Shown in pieces: positions 33,839 through 42,646 of a stretch of DNA of 64,000 nt. The notes beneath the pieces were generated by a model. The model was not told the DNA's origin and searched no databases. It was given only the letters and a program-made list of their open reading frames with translations. Both the position numbers and the translations under genes were made by a program. How positions within the stretch are numbered: position 1 is the first letter of the stretch; each line of letters opens with the position of its first letter. The DNA is from Anaerolineae bacterium (GTDB lineage Bacteria; Chloroflexota; Anaerolineae; Aggregatilineales; Aggregatilineaceae): contig JAHDLB010000013.1 in the NCBI GenBank assembly GCA_018432315.1, positions 57,208 to 121,207 of the forward strand. Reading direction: 5' to 3'.

Positions 33839-34752
33839 ATTTCGAACAGGGGTAACTGAACCCTGGTTTCGGTTATTGTTTTGAAACTGGGAATATACTG
33901 AAGCCCCACAGTCGAAGTTCTGGAGAGCTTATTGTATTGGTCAGCCAGTTTGACCGGTTTGATATAACGCAGTTCCGAGAAAATGGGAATCAAGTACGAA
34001 ATCTCCCTATCGACCCCAGGCGCAATCGTACGAGTCGAAAAGCCATAAGAACGTAACTGCTGCCAAAAACTCAGTAGCGTGTCTTTTTCAATAATGTACG
34101 TGCGTCCACTGGCGGTAATTTGAATACCGCTCTCCTCCGGGGCGATTTTCGCTGTGAACTGATGGGCATTAGCTGTAGTTTCGAATGTGGTACGATTGGT
34201 GAGGAGATCTACTAAGTCGTCCCACACCTCAGTAAATGGCAAAGTCTCAGGCTGAGTCCGTAGCCATTTACGAAAATTCTTTGGTTCGATGTGTTCAGGC
34301 AAATATGGATCGTCGCGATCAGGATAAATGAAGATGTCGATGGGCAACGTACGTAGATATTGTTCCATTAGTGGACGAACCTGAGTTTCAAAGTCAAGTT
34401 CTCCGTTGCCGCATCCAAGCGGAGGAAATGCAATACTATGTATGCCCCAATCAGCATAGACCTGCGCAAATTTTTGTAATCCGGCTTCAATGTAATCGGG
34501 ATGTGACGGGTTTCTCCAGTGTTTCTTAGTGGGGAAATTGAGCACCCATTTGTTTGGGCTCTTGTAAAGCCAAAGATCTCCAATATTGAGTTTTCCCGCC
34601 TCACACAAATCGCGGTATTTTTCAAACATCTCAGGATAGATTCGTTTGAATTCGTAGGCTACTCCTTTGCCCATAACACCAACTGTGTTGACCGTATTGA
34701 CCAACACTTGAGCTGGGGAGAGAAACAGATTGCCAGTTACGTAAGTGATCAT
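33835..34752 (-). CDS. darG: DarG-like macrodomain antitoxin
   Basis: A 305-residue protein, the partner of the DarT-like toxin. Residues 1-155 form a macrodomain: ITYVTGNLFLSPAQVLVNTV, the ADP-ribose loop NTVGVMGKGVAYEFK and the second loop AFPPLGCGNGELDFETQV. DarG macrodomains remove ADP-ribose from thymidine. A C-terminal domain (about 165-305, including RTYIIEKDTLLSFWQQLRSYG) should contact DarT directly, as known for full-length DarG, though I see no close motif match. It comes first in the operon, opposite to the usual darT-darG order. GGGAGCAGAAA before the ATG is the ribosome binding site. A TATAAT box lies at 34790-34795. Confidence 0.85.
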   Translation of the reverse strand: MITYVTGNLFLSPAQVLVNTVNTVGVMGKGVAYEFKRIYPEMFEKYRDLCEAGKLNIGDLWLYKSPNKWVLNFPTKKHWRNPSHPDYIEAGLQKFAQVYADWGIHSIAFPPLGCGNGELDFETQVRPLMEQYLRTLPIDIFIYPDRDDPYLPEHIEPKNFRKWLRTQPETLPFTEVWDDLVDLLTNRTTFETTANAHQFTAKIAPEESGIQITASGRTYIIEKDTLLSFWQQLRSYGFSTRTIAPGVDREISYLIPIFSELRYIKPVKLADQYNKLSRTSTVGLQYIPSFKTITETRVQLPLFEM

Positions 34753-34789
34753 TTTCTGCTCCCGAAGGCTTCTCCCAGATTATAAATAC

Positions 34790-34795
34790 ATTATA
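34790..34795 (-). promoter_or_regulatory. -10 box of the darG-darT operon
   Basis: TATAAT on the minus strand, about 38 bases upstream of the darG ATG, within an AT-rich stretch. The -35 hexamer is unclear. Confidence 0.55.
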
Positions 34796-34894
34796 GCCCA
34801 AAATATGGTTATTGAACATATGTTCTTATGCGCTGAAGAACGCATAATCGTGATAATAGCATATTTTTCTCCGAAACTCTGTATTCACGTAATA

Positions 34895-36394
34895 TTACCC
34901 CGTCGCGCTGCGCCAGACCGCGTCCAGCGCCATGAGCGCTGTCAGGTTCTGGACGGCGTGGCCGGTTTGCAGCGCGGCGGGGTCGCCGTAATACGGTGAC
35001 CCGAAGGTCATGTGGAAGCCATCCGCGCGCAGCCCCCGCCCAGGGATGTTGTCCGCCGCCCGCCCGAAATCCCACAGCGGGACCTCGTATTCGGCGGCCA
35101 GCGACCGGATCAGCTCGTTGATCGCGTCGCTGCCCTCCAGCCGGTCGGCCTTGGTGCCCAGCACCGGGATCGTGCCATGCTCCAGCGAAAACTCGATGAT
35201 CTGGCGCAGGTTGGTTTCGAACAGGTCCGGCGAATAGGCTTCGTTGGTGCCCAGGCGAACCAACACGATGCTGGGCCGGTTGGCGCGGAACTCGCATTCG
35301 ATCGGCGCTTCGCCGGGCAGGCACATCGCCGGGTTGGCCCAGGTGGGATCGAACACCGCCCAGGCATGGTTCCCGGTCCAGACGGTGGCGCTCGTCCGCG
35401 CGAACGACCCGGCGAAGCGGTCGATGGTGGGCTGCAGGTAGCCATAGGGGCCGAGATCGTAGGCGCCCTCGTCGAATTTCACCAGGAAGAAGGGCGGCTC
35501 GCTGTTGCAGTCCCCGATCTTCGAGAAGGCGTGCGGGTTGTTGCCCAGTTCCTGGCCGAGCCGGTACGTCTCGCGGACGACGTCGCCGCCCGGCGAGATG
35601 ATGCTCCCGTTGATCAGCCACGGCGCGGCCTCCGGTGCCAGGATGCCCAGGTCCGGCGCGACGGCGGACGGATCGATCCCGTCGCGGGGATCGGCGGCGG
35701 CCTGCTCCTCGGGGAGATCGGCCACTTCCGCGGGGGCGCTCTCGCGCTCGTCGTCAGCGGGCGAAGCGAGACTCTCCTCAGCGGCGGGCGCGGCAGGCTC
35801 CGGCGGCGCGAGGATGCCCAGGTCCGGCGCGATGACCGAGGGATCGGTCACGTCACGCGGGTCGCGGCGCTCGGCTGGCGGACCGGCTACATCGTCGGCG
35901 GCAGGTGCGGAGGGCTGCGGCACGATCTCAGCCTGGGAGTCTGGCGCCTCCGGCTCCGTTGCGACGGACACGGCCACCGGCCCGCCCGGCTGCGCGCCCA
36001 GGATGCCCAGGTCCGGCTGGATCGTGTCGCGCGGATCGGACAGGATCGGCGGCGGATTGTCCGCGGACGTGGCGAGACGCCCATCCGGGCCCATGATGCC
36101 CAGGTCTGGCGCGGGATTGAAGGGGGCGACCGGGGCTGCGCCACCGGGCGGAATGACCAGGACCTGCCCCACGGTGATCACGCCCGGATAGGTGAGGCGG
36201 TTGGCGGTCATCAGGTCGGCCACGGGCAGGCCGAACTGGCGCGCGATCCCGTACAACGTCTCGCCCGGCTGGACGATGTGCGTCGCGGGGCGCTCGCCGC
36301 CCTGCGCTCCAACCGGCGCCAACACCCGCGTCACGCCCGCCACGACGATCACGAGCGCCGCCACACCGGTAATAATCAATCGCCGAATCTGCAT
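34895..36394 (-). CDS. Secreted LysM protein with SGNH-hydrolase-like domain
   Basis: A 499-residue protein with a signal segment (about 8-30), one LysM domain (THIVQPGETLYGIARQFGLP, about 38-82) and a long Pro/Ala/Glu-rich linker to about 255. The linker holds four copies of a PDLGI(L/M) motif, at about 95, 125, 190 and 248, three of them after a phrase like DPSVIA or DTIQ. The C-terminal 245 residues resemble an SGNH/GDSL hydrolase: block I in KIGDCNSEP, block III-like LVRLGTNEA and the catalytic-type DGFHMT. The Ser-Asn-Glu variations mean esterase activity is plausible but unproven. It faces the M1 peptidase genes across a divergent promoter region. Confidence 0.8.
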   Translation of the reverse strand: MQIRRLIITGVAALVIVVAGVTRVLAPVGAQGGERPATHIVQPGETLYGIARQFGLPVADLMTANRLTYPGVITVGQVLVIPPGGAAPVAPFNPAPDLGIMGPDGRLATSADNPPPILSDPRDTIQPDLGILGAQPGGPVAVSVATEPEAPDSQAEIVPQPSAPAADDVAGPPAERRDPRDVTDPSVIAPDLGILAPPEPAAPAAEESLASPADDERESAPAEVADLPEEQAAADPRDGIDPSAVAPDLGILAPEAAPWLINGSIISPGGDVVRETYRLGQELGNNPHAFSKIGDCNSEPPFFLVKFDEGAYDLGPYGYLQPTIDRFAGSFARTSATVWTGNHAWAVFDPTWANPAMCLPGEAPIECEFRANRPSIVLVRLGTNEAYSPDLFETNLRQIIEFSLEHGTIPVLGTKADRLEGSDAINELIRSLAAEYEVPLWDFGRAADNIPGRGLRADGFHMTFGSPYYGDPAALQTGHAVQNLTALMALDAVWRSATG

Positions 36395-36614
36395 CGCGCG
36401 TCTTCCCCCACACCCGCGTATGTGCTGTTAATATACAGTATAGAATATCCCGCGCGGGCGCAATAGGGGGCCGTCCTCGCCGCGACGAGGCCGATCGCGC
36501 CCCTTGGGCACGTATATAGTAGTGTGGGAGCAGGTTCACCACCCTGGGCGGCCAGTGGGTATAATCGTGGAGCATATGGGGGTTGCATACCGCAGCCTGG
36601 TCAAGGAGTTGTTG
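36395..36614. promoter_or_regulatory. Divergent promoter region
   Basis: The minus strand reads TATACT at 36437-36442, about 42 bases before the LysM-SGNH ATG. The plus strand reads TATAAT at 36560-36565, about 50 bases before the M1 peptidase ATG. The -35 boxes are weak on both sides. Confidence 0.5.
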
Positions 36615-38252
36615 ATGAAGCTGAGTCAGCGTGTGTGGGGAAGTGTGGGAGCGGCCCTGTTGGGCGCAGTAGTGCTGGCCGCGTGCGGCAGTTCGACGGA
36701 GGGAGCGGGGGGGCTGCCTACCCTGGCGCCGACCATCACGGCGCTGCCGCCGGTCACACCGACCGACGTCCCCGAGCCGGACCCGATCGCGCTCCCGCCG
36801 GTGGACTGGGACGACGTCGAGCCGTTCCGGGCGGCGATGCGGCCCGCCTTTGCCGGCGACGTGGACGCGTTCGTTAATCGCAACCGGTACTATATCGAAG
36901 CCAGCCTCGCGTTCGAGGACGGGGTGGCCGTCATTCGCGGCGCGCAGCGCGTGCGCTATACCAACCGCTCCGCCGATACGCTCGACCAGGTCGTGTTCCG
37001 GCTGTACCCGAACCTGCCGGCGCTGGGCGGGCGGATGGTCGTCTATCAGGCGACGGTCAACGAGAATCCCGTCGAGCCGGGGCTGACCGAGCGCGAGACG
37101 GTGTTGATCCTGCCGCTCGACGAGCCGCTCGCGCCGGGCGAGTCGGTCGAGATGGCGCTCCAGTTCAGCGTGGCGGCAGAGCGCGGCATGAATGCGTCCT
37201 ACGGCGCGTTTGGGTTCCAGGACGACGTGTTCTCCGGGCCGGAATGGTACCCGGTGCTCTCGGTCTACGAAGAGGGAAAGGGCTGGTGGATGGAGCGCGC
37301 GAGTCCCAACGGCGACGCGGTCTACAGCGAAACCGGCCTGTACGAGACCTTCCTGACCGTGCCCGAGGATTTCGTGGTGGCGATGAGCGGCACCGAGATC
37401 GACACGTTTCCCGCCGGGGACGGCGCGAAGACGGTCCACTACGTCAGCGGCCCGATGCGCGATTCGCTGCTGGTCGCCAGCCCGGTTTTCGGCAGGCTGA
37501 CCGACTACGTGGACGATATCGCGGTGAACGTGTACTACTGGCCCGGCGGCGAATCCGCTGCCGAGCGCGTGCTGAAGATCGGCACCGACGCGATGCGCAT
37601 CTTCAATGAGAAGTTCGGCCCGTACCCGTTCGCCGAGATGGACATCGCCGAAACGTTCAATTTCACCGGCATCGAATATCCCGGCATCATCATCATCGCC
37701 GACCGCTATTGGGAAACCGGCAACGCCAACCTGGAGGTCACGGTGGCGCACGAGGTCGCGCACCAGTGGTGGTACAGCCTCGTCGGCAACGACCAGGTCG
37801 GGCAGCCGTGGCTCGACGAGTCGCTGACGTCCTATTCGGAATACGTCTACGCGCGCAACGTCTACGACGACAAGCGCGCCAAGGACATGCAGGACGGTGA
37901 CCGCGACTGGTACAATTTCTACCGGGGCCAGGGCGCGCCCGATCTCGTGCTGGATCTGCCGGTCAACTCGTACGTGGATAACAATTACGGCGTGATCATC
38001 TACGTCAAAGGCCCGCTGTTTTACGCCGAGCTGGAAACCCTGCTGGGCCGCGACCGGTTCCTCGAAGCCGTGCAGTTGTACTTCGAGCGCCACCGCTACG
38101 AGGTCGTGCAGTCGGTGGACGTGCTCAACGCGTTCGAGGACGCGACCGGCGAGGACCTCGACGCGCTGTTTTACCGCTGGGTGGGCGACTTCCCCGGGCT
38201 CGATCCGGCAGTCGTCGAGCAGGCCCAGCAGCAAGCCGAGCAGGTCCAGTGA
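36615..38252 (+). CDS. M1-family metallopeptidase, lipoprotein (copy 1)
   Basis: A 545-residue zinc aminopeptidase-like protein. The signal peptide ends in the lipobox LAAC (Cys near residue 22), so it is anchored outside. An N-terminal beta domain (YYIEASLAFEDGVAVIRGAQ) precedes the catalytic domain. The site is canonical: HEVAHQWW with His379, Glu380 and His383, then Glu402 18 residues later in PWLDESL; GIEYPG stands where typical M1 enzymes have GAMEN, and the catalytic Tyr should lie in the later helix region. It probably trims peptides outside the cell. AAGGAG nine bases upstream fixes the start; a longer open frame upstream has no signal peptide. The stop overlaps the next gene by one base (TGATG). 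Confidence 0.9.
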   Translation: MKLSQRVWGSVGAALLGAVVLAACGSSTEGAGGLPTLAPTITALPPVTPTDVPEPDPIALPPVDWDDVEPFRAAMRPAFAGDVDAFVNRNRYYIEASLAFEDGVAVIRGAQRVRYTNRSADTLDQVVFRLYPNLPALGGRMVVYQATVNENPVEPGLTERETVLILPLDEPLAPGESVEMALQFSVAAERGMNASYGAFGFQDDVFSGPEWYPVLSVYEEGKGWWMERASPNGDAVYSETGLYETFLTVPEDFVVAMSGTEIDTFPAGDGAKTVHYVSGPMRDSLLVASPVFGRLTDYVDDIAVNVYYWPGGESAAERVLKIGTDAMRIFNEKFGPYPFAEMDIAETFNFTGIEYPGIIIIADRYWETGNANLEVTVAHEVAHQWWYSLVGNDQVGQPWLDESLTSYSEYVYARNVYDDKRAKDMQDGDRDWYNFYRGQGAPDLVLDLPVNSYVDNNYGVIIYVKGPLFYAELETLLGRDRFLEAVQLYFERHRYEVVQSVDVLNAFEDATGEDLDALFYRWVGDFPGLDPAVVEQAQQQAEQVQ

Positions 38253-39757
38253 TGGCCGCCGCCCGCCGCCGTGTGCCCCAGGGAATGATCGCGGTCGCGC
38301 TGGCGATCGCGATCCTGGTGCCGCTGGCGCCGGGCCATGCCCAGGAGGCGGGCGAGTCGATGGCGGCCTATGCGCCCGCCATGCTGCCGGACCACGTGCG
38401 GGACCTGGACACCCGGCCCGACGCGCCGCGCTATGACATCGACCTGGCGCTGGACGTGACGCCGACCGAGGCGACCATCACCGGGTCGCAGACCGTCCGC
38501 TACACCAACCGCGCCCCCGCCGCGCTCGACCGGATCGTCTTCCGGCTGTACCCGAATCTGAACTCATATGGCGGCGAGATGGACGTCAGCCGCGTCGCCG
38601 TCGATGGCCGCCCCGTGACGCCGGACCTGGACGAGACGCGCACGGTGCTGAGCGTCAGCCTGCCCGAGCCGCTGGCACCCGGCGCGCGCGCCGCCGTGGA
38701 GATGGACTTCCGGATCGCGGTTGTCGAGGGGCGCGCGCGGCTGTATGCCCAGTTCAGCTACCTGAACGGCGTGCTCGCGCTGCCCAACGCCTACCCCGTG
38801 CTGTCCGTCTACGAACCGGGGCGCGGCTGGTGGCAGGTGGCCGATCATCCCCAGGGCGACGCGGTGTACAGCGAAACGGCTTTTTATCGCGTGCGCGTCA
38901 CCGCGCCGCAGGGCCTGATCCTGGCCGCCAGCGGGTCCGAGGTGGACCTGAGCGACAACGGCGACGGGACGCTGACGCACCACTACGCCGCGCCGCTGAT
39001 GCGCGACTTCGCGCTGTTCGCCAGCGAGTCCTACGTGACGCTCAGCGGCGAGCAGGACGGCGTGACGATCACGCTCACCTTCGACCCGGACCGACCCCAG
39101 GCCAAAGCCGCCGCGCGCGCCGGGCTGGCGATGACCCAGGACGCGGTGCGGATCTTCAACGCGTCGTTCGGCGCGTACCCGTTCGCCGAGCTGGACGTGG
39201 TCCAGACGCCGACGGGCGCGGGCGGGATCGAGTATCCGGGCGTGTTCGTGGTGACGGACAGCATCTGGAACCCCGGTGAGGACTTCTTCGAGTTCGTGAT
39301 CGCGCACGAAGCCGCCCACCAGTGGTGGTACAGCCTGGTGGGCAACGACCAGGCGCTCGATCCCTGGATGGACGAGGCCCTGGCCCAGTATTCGGTCGCG
39401 GTGTACATCCGCGATCGCGAAGGCGAGGCCGCGTACCGGGCCGCGCTGGAGAGCTTCCGCGTGCAGTACGACCGCTTCACCGAGACCGGCGAGGACAATG
39501 TGATCGGCGAGCCGGTGACCGCCTACCCGGCCAACGCCTATTTCTCGCTGGTGTACCAGAAAGGCCCACTGTTCTTCGCCGCGCTGGAAGACGCGTTTGG
39601 CACTGACGCCGTCAACCGGATGCTGCGCGAGTATTTCGCCGCCCACCGCTACGACATCGCCGAGCCGAACGACATGCTGACCGCCTTCGAGGCGGCGCTC
39701 GGCCAGGACCTGGACGAGTGGTTCGCGGAATGGGTCGGCCCGTTCGCGGTGGGGTGA
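38252..39757 (+). CDS. M1-family metallopeptidase (copy 2)
   Basis: A 501-residue paralog of the preceding gene with the same plan: signal peptide (about 10-35, no lipobox Cys), N-terminal beta domain, GGIEYPGVFV and the zinc site HEAAHQWW followed after 18 residues by Glu in PWMDEAL. The core surrounding the site, QWWYSLVGNDQ, is identical in both proteins. It lacks the lipobox, so it is probably secreted or loosely held instead of anchored. It begins with ATG overlapping the previous stop, an arrangement that implies translational coupling. A terminator follows at 39785-39823. Confidence 0.9.
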   Translation: MAAARRRVPQGMIAVALAIAILVPLAPGHAQEAGESMAAYAPAMLPDHVRDLDTRPDAPRYDIDLALDVTPTEATITGSQTVRYTNRAPAALDRIVFRLYPNLNSYGGEMDVSRVAVDGRPVTPDLDETRTVLSVSLPEPLAPGARAAVEMDFRIAVVEGRARLYAQFSYLNGVLALPNAYPVLSVYEPGRGWWQVADHPQGDAVYSETAFYRVRVTAPQGLILAASGSEVDLSDNGDGTLTHHYAAPLMRDFALFASESYVTLSGEQDGVTITLTFDPDRPQAKAAARAGLAMTQDAVRIFNASFGAYPFAELDVVQTPTGAGGIEYPGVFVVTDSIWNPGEDFFEFVIAHEAAHQWWYSLVGNDQALDPWMDEALAQYSVAVYIRDREGEAAYRAALESFRVQYDRFTETGEDNVIGEPVTAYPANAYFSLVYQKGPLFFAALEDAFGTDAVNRMLREYFAAHRYDIAEPNDMLTAFEAALGQDLDEWFAEWVGPFAVG

Positions 39758-39784
39758 GGCGGGTTGATCGTGGTGTTCTAAACG

Positions 39785-39823
39785 AACCGGCGCAGCCCCG
39801 CGTGTGAGGGCTGCGCCGGTTTT
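39785..39823. terminator. Bidirectional terminator hairpin
   Basis: AACCGGCGCAGCCC (39785-39798) pairs perfectly with GGGCTGCGCCGGTT (39808-39821) between convergent genes. The T tract on the plus strand is short (TTT). Confidence 0.8.
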
Positions 39824-39829
39824 GCGTCG

Positions 39830-42250
39830 TCACTGCGACGGCACCAGCGATACCACGGTGACGCCGTCGCCGCCTTCCTTCTCGTCGCCGCGCTGGTACC
39901 GCTTCACCAGCGGGTGGCCGTTCAGCCGCTCGCGGATCGCGGTGCGCAGCGCGCCGGTCCCCTTGCCGTGAATGATCCGGACGAAGGGCAGGCCCGCCAT
40001 GTACGCCGCGTCGAGGTAGTCTTCCATGCCGGGGACGGCATCCTCGATCGTCTGGCCGCGCAGGTCGAGTTCCAGGCCCGGCGAGGCGGGTTTGGGCGGC
40101 GCCGGGGCGGACGCTGCCTTGCCAGTGCGCGCCGTGCGAGTGGCTTTTTTCTTGTCGCGCTTGCTCTCGCTCTTCGAGCGCGGGCTGAGCTCGTCCAGGC
40201 GGGCGCGCACGCGCAGCCGCCCGACGGCCACTTCGGCCTCGTTCCCGGCCAGCTCGGTGATCTGCCCTTCGGCGTTCAACGAGCCGACCCACACCAGGTC
40301 GCCCAGGCGCAGCGGGCGCCGGTCGTCCGGGTCGCCGGGAACGCTGGTCGCCGGTTCGGGCGCAGGCAGCATGTCGTCCAGGTCGCCATCCAGGCCCTTG
40401 GCGTCCGCTTCCACCTGCCGGATCACGTCCAGCGGCTGGCCGGCGGCGCTGAGCTGCTTGCGGACCCGGCGAATCTCGGCGCGCAGCGCTTCGATCTCGT
40501 CCTCGGCTTCGGCGCGGGCCTCGGCCAGCAGTTGGCGGCGCTCCTCTTCGATGTTCTCCAGGCGACCGCGCAGCTCGGCGCGCAGTTCTTCCGCCGCCTG
40601 GAACGACTGGCGGGTCGCGTCGTTGGTGCGCCGGACCTCGTCGCGGGTCTTGTGAATCTCGTCCAGCAGGTCGTCGGCCAGCAGGTCCTCCTGCGTGACC
40701 ATGCCCCGCGCGCGCTGGATGATCGACGCGGGCAGCCCCAGCCGCTCGGCAATCGCCAGCGCGTTCGAGCGCCCCGGCAGCCCGACGATCAGCCGGTAGG
40801 TCGGTGCGAGCGTCTTCAGATCGAACTCGACGCTGGCGTTGCGCACGCCGGGTTTTTCGTGGCTGTAGACTTTCAGCTCCGGGTGGTGCGTGGTGACCAG
40901 CGTCGTCACGCCGCGCCCGACCAGGTCGTCCAGCAGGGCGCGCGCCAGGGCCGAGCCTTCCGCCGGATCGGTCCCCGCGCCCAGCTCGTCGAGGATGACC
41001 AGCGACTGCTCGTCGGCCTCTTCCAGGATGTCGATGATGTTCGTCATGTGCGACGAGAACGTCGAGAGCGACTGCTCGATGCTCTGCTCGTCGCCGATGT
41101 CCGCGAAGACCTCTTTGAACACGGTCAGGCGCGAACCGTTGCCGACCGGGATGTGAAGCCCGCACTGCGCCATCAGCGTCAGCAGGCCGACCGTCTTGAG
41201 CGCGACGGTCTTGCCGCCGGTGTTCGGCCCGGTGATGACCAGCGTATACGTGTCCTCGTCCATCTCGACGTCGATCGGGACGACGGTCTTTTGATCGAGC
41301 AGCGGGTGCCGCGCCGCCAGCAGGTGAATCGTGCTGCCGGGGTGCGGGTGCGGCGCGTCGCGGAAGCCGACCAGCTCCGGCGCGGATGCGTCCAGCGCGT
41401 CGGCGTACTTGGCCCTGGCGAAGATCAGGTCGATCTGGGCCAGCGTTTCGACCGAGCGCACGATATATTTCGCCTCGTGCCCGACCAGGTCGCACAGCTC
41501 GCGCAGCAGCCGCCGGACCTCATTCTCTTCTTCGAGCTGAAGCTCGCGCCACGCGTTGTTCAGCTCCACGGTGGACAGCGGCTCGATGAACAGCGTCGCG
41601 CCGCTGGAGCTTTGATCGTGGACGATGCCGGGAATGCGGCCCTTGAACTCGGCCTTGAGCGGGATCACGTAGCGCCCGTGACGCTGGGTGATCAGCGTCT
41701 CTTGCAGGTAGGGCGCGTTGTTGGCGTTGTGCACGATGTTGTGCAGCTTGGCCTGCAGCCGGTCGAAGGCGATGCGCATCTCGCGGCGGACGCTCGCCAG
41801 CTTGGGGCTGGCCGAGTCCAGCACTTCGCCGGTGTCGTCGAGCACGCGCCCGATCTCGTGCTGGAGGGCGGTGCATTCTTCCAGCCGGTCGGCGATGTCC
41901 GCCAGCCGGGGGAACTGGTGGTGCAGCCGGCCCAGCAGGCGGTGCAGGGTGGTCGCCTGGCGCAGCGTGGCGCGGATGTCGAGCAGGGTTTGCGGATCGA
42001 GCAGCACGCCGCGTTCGGCGGCCAGCGCATCGCCGCGCACGTCGCGGGCGCCGCCGATCGTCACGTGATCGTGACTCGCCAGCAGCAGGCGGGCTTCGGT
42101 CGTTTCTTGTTGGCGATCCTGCGCCTCGTCCAGGTAGGGCGTGGGCGCCAGGTCGAGGGCCAGCTCCAGGCTGGCCGAAAACGCGGCATAGCGCGCGAGT
42201 TGTTCCAGGATTTTCGGCAGTTCGAGGGTGTGCGCCGATTTGGGATTCAT
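39830..42250 (-). CDS. mutS2: MutS2 endonuclease/recombination suppressor
   Basis: An 806-residue MutS2 homolog, which lacks the mismatch-recognition domain of MutS. Known roles are suppression of homologous recombination and, in Bacillus, rescue of stalled ribosomes. Residues 1-300 hold the helical core and clamp (KSAHTLELPKILEQLARYAAF at the start). The ATPase has Walker A VITGPNTGGKTVALKT (about 335-350), Walker B LVILDELGAGTDP and the ST motif region. A coiled coil with KOW-like stretch follows, and the C-terminal Smr nuclease domain is present (LDLRGQTIEDAV, FVRIIHGKGTGALRTAI). Upstream lie a terminator and a small ORF that may control it. Confidence 0.95.
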   Translation of the reverse strand: MNPKSAHTLELPKILEQLARYAAFSASLELALDLAPTPYLDEAQDRQQETTEARLLLASHDHVTIGGARDVRGDALAAERGVLLDPQTLLDIRATLRQATTLHRLLGRLHHQFPRLADIADRLEECTALQHEIGRVLDDTGEVLDSASPKLASVRREMRIAFDRLQAKLHNIVHNANNAPYLQETLITQRHGRYVIPLKAEFKGRIPGIVHDQSSSGATLFIEPLSTVELNNAWRELQLEEENEVRRLLRELCDLVGHEAKYIVRSVETLAQIDLIFARAKYADALDASAPELVGFRDAPHPHPGSTIHLLAARHPLLDQKTVVPIDVEMDEDTYTLVITGPNTGGKTVALKTVGLLTLMAQCGLHIPVGNGSRLTVFKEVFADIGDEQSIEQSLSTFSSHMTNIIDILEEADEQSLVILDELGAGTDPAEGSALARALLDDLVGRGVTTLVTTHHPELKVYSHEKPGVRNASVEFDLKTLAPTYRLIVGLPGRSNALAIAERLGLPASIIQRARGMVTQEDLLADDLLDEIHKTRDEVRRTNDATRQSFQAAEELRAELRGRLENIEEERRQLLAEARAEAEDEIEALRAEIRRVRKQLSAAGQPLDVIRQVEADAKGLDGDLDDMLPAPEPATSVPGDPDDRRPLRLGDLVWVGSLNAEGQITELAGNEAEVAVGRLRVRARLDELSPRSKSESKRDKKKATRTARTGKAASAPAPPKPASPGLELDLRGQTIEDAVPGMEDYLDAAYMAGLPFVRIIHGKGTGALRTAIRERLNGHPLVKRYQRGDEKEGGDGVTVVSLVPSQ

Positions 42251-42297
42251 CGTGTGTCAGTCCTTGCCCTATCGTCGGTTCGCAAATGGGATACAAC

Positions 42298-42338
42298 AAA
42301 AAATGCCGTGACGTGTCGCTGTCCAACACTCACGGCAT
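42298..42338 (-). terminator. Intrinsic terminator between the small ORF and mutS2
   Basis: On the minus strand ATGCCGTGA (42330-42338) pairs with TCACGGCAT (42303-42311) and is followed by TTTTTT. It lies about 48 bases upstream of the mutS2 start, so transcription from the promoter at 42498-42526 would have to pass it to reach mutS2. It could act as an attenuator. Confidence 0.85.
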
Positions 42339-42367
42339 TCCCCAATTCATCGCGCGGCGCGCAGGCG

Positions 42368-42448
42368 TCAAGCAAGACCATCCGGGAGGCGCGATCCGGC
42401 GAGCGGAACTCCAGCGAGTGCGGAGAAGATGACTTGTGGCGCGTTCAC
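42368..42448 (-). CDS. Small ORF (26 codons), possible leader peptide
   Basis: A 26-residue ORF too short for standard gene calls. It starts with GTG at 42448, six bases after an ideal AAAGGAGG, and ends TGA at 42368-42370. A consensus promoter lies about 50 bases upstream and a strong terminator about 30 bases downstream. The peptide is mildly hydrophobic (begins MNAPQVIFSALAG) with no run of one amino acid, so a classical amino-acid attenuator is not obvious. It could be an independent tiny gene or a leader peptide controlling mutS2. No homology is claimed. Confidence 0.6.
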   Translation of the reverse strand: MNAPQVIFSALAGVPLAGSRLPDGLA

Positions 42449-42497
42449 CGGCTGCCTCCTTTCTGCCGACTACATACGAACGAGTTTACCGGCGAGA

Positions 42498-42526
42498 AGT
42501 ATAGCCGGGCGAGGGGCGCTTGTCAA
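42498..42526 (-). promoter_or_regulatory. Consensus promoter upstream of the small ORF/mutS2
   Basis: On the minus strand TTGACA (42521-42526) and TATACT (42498-42503) are exactly 17 bases apart, a near-perfect sigma-70-type promoter. Transcription should start near 42491. Confidence 0.85.
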
Positions 42527-42646
42527 CGGTCAGCGCCGCTCGCTGGACGTAGAATCGAATCGGCACTACACTTACAACACGCGACACAAACGATATTGAA
42601 ACACGCGCGTGCACGTCAGAACCGTTCATTACCTGGAGAGACCACT

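Noticed and set aside
39914..42646. Plus-strand frame fused upstream of the G1P-dehydrogenase-like gene
   Set aside because: It is antisense to mutS2; the real start at 42647 has a ribosome binding site and begins the homologous region.
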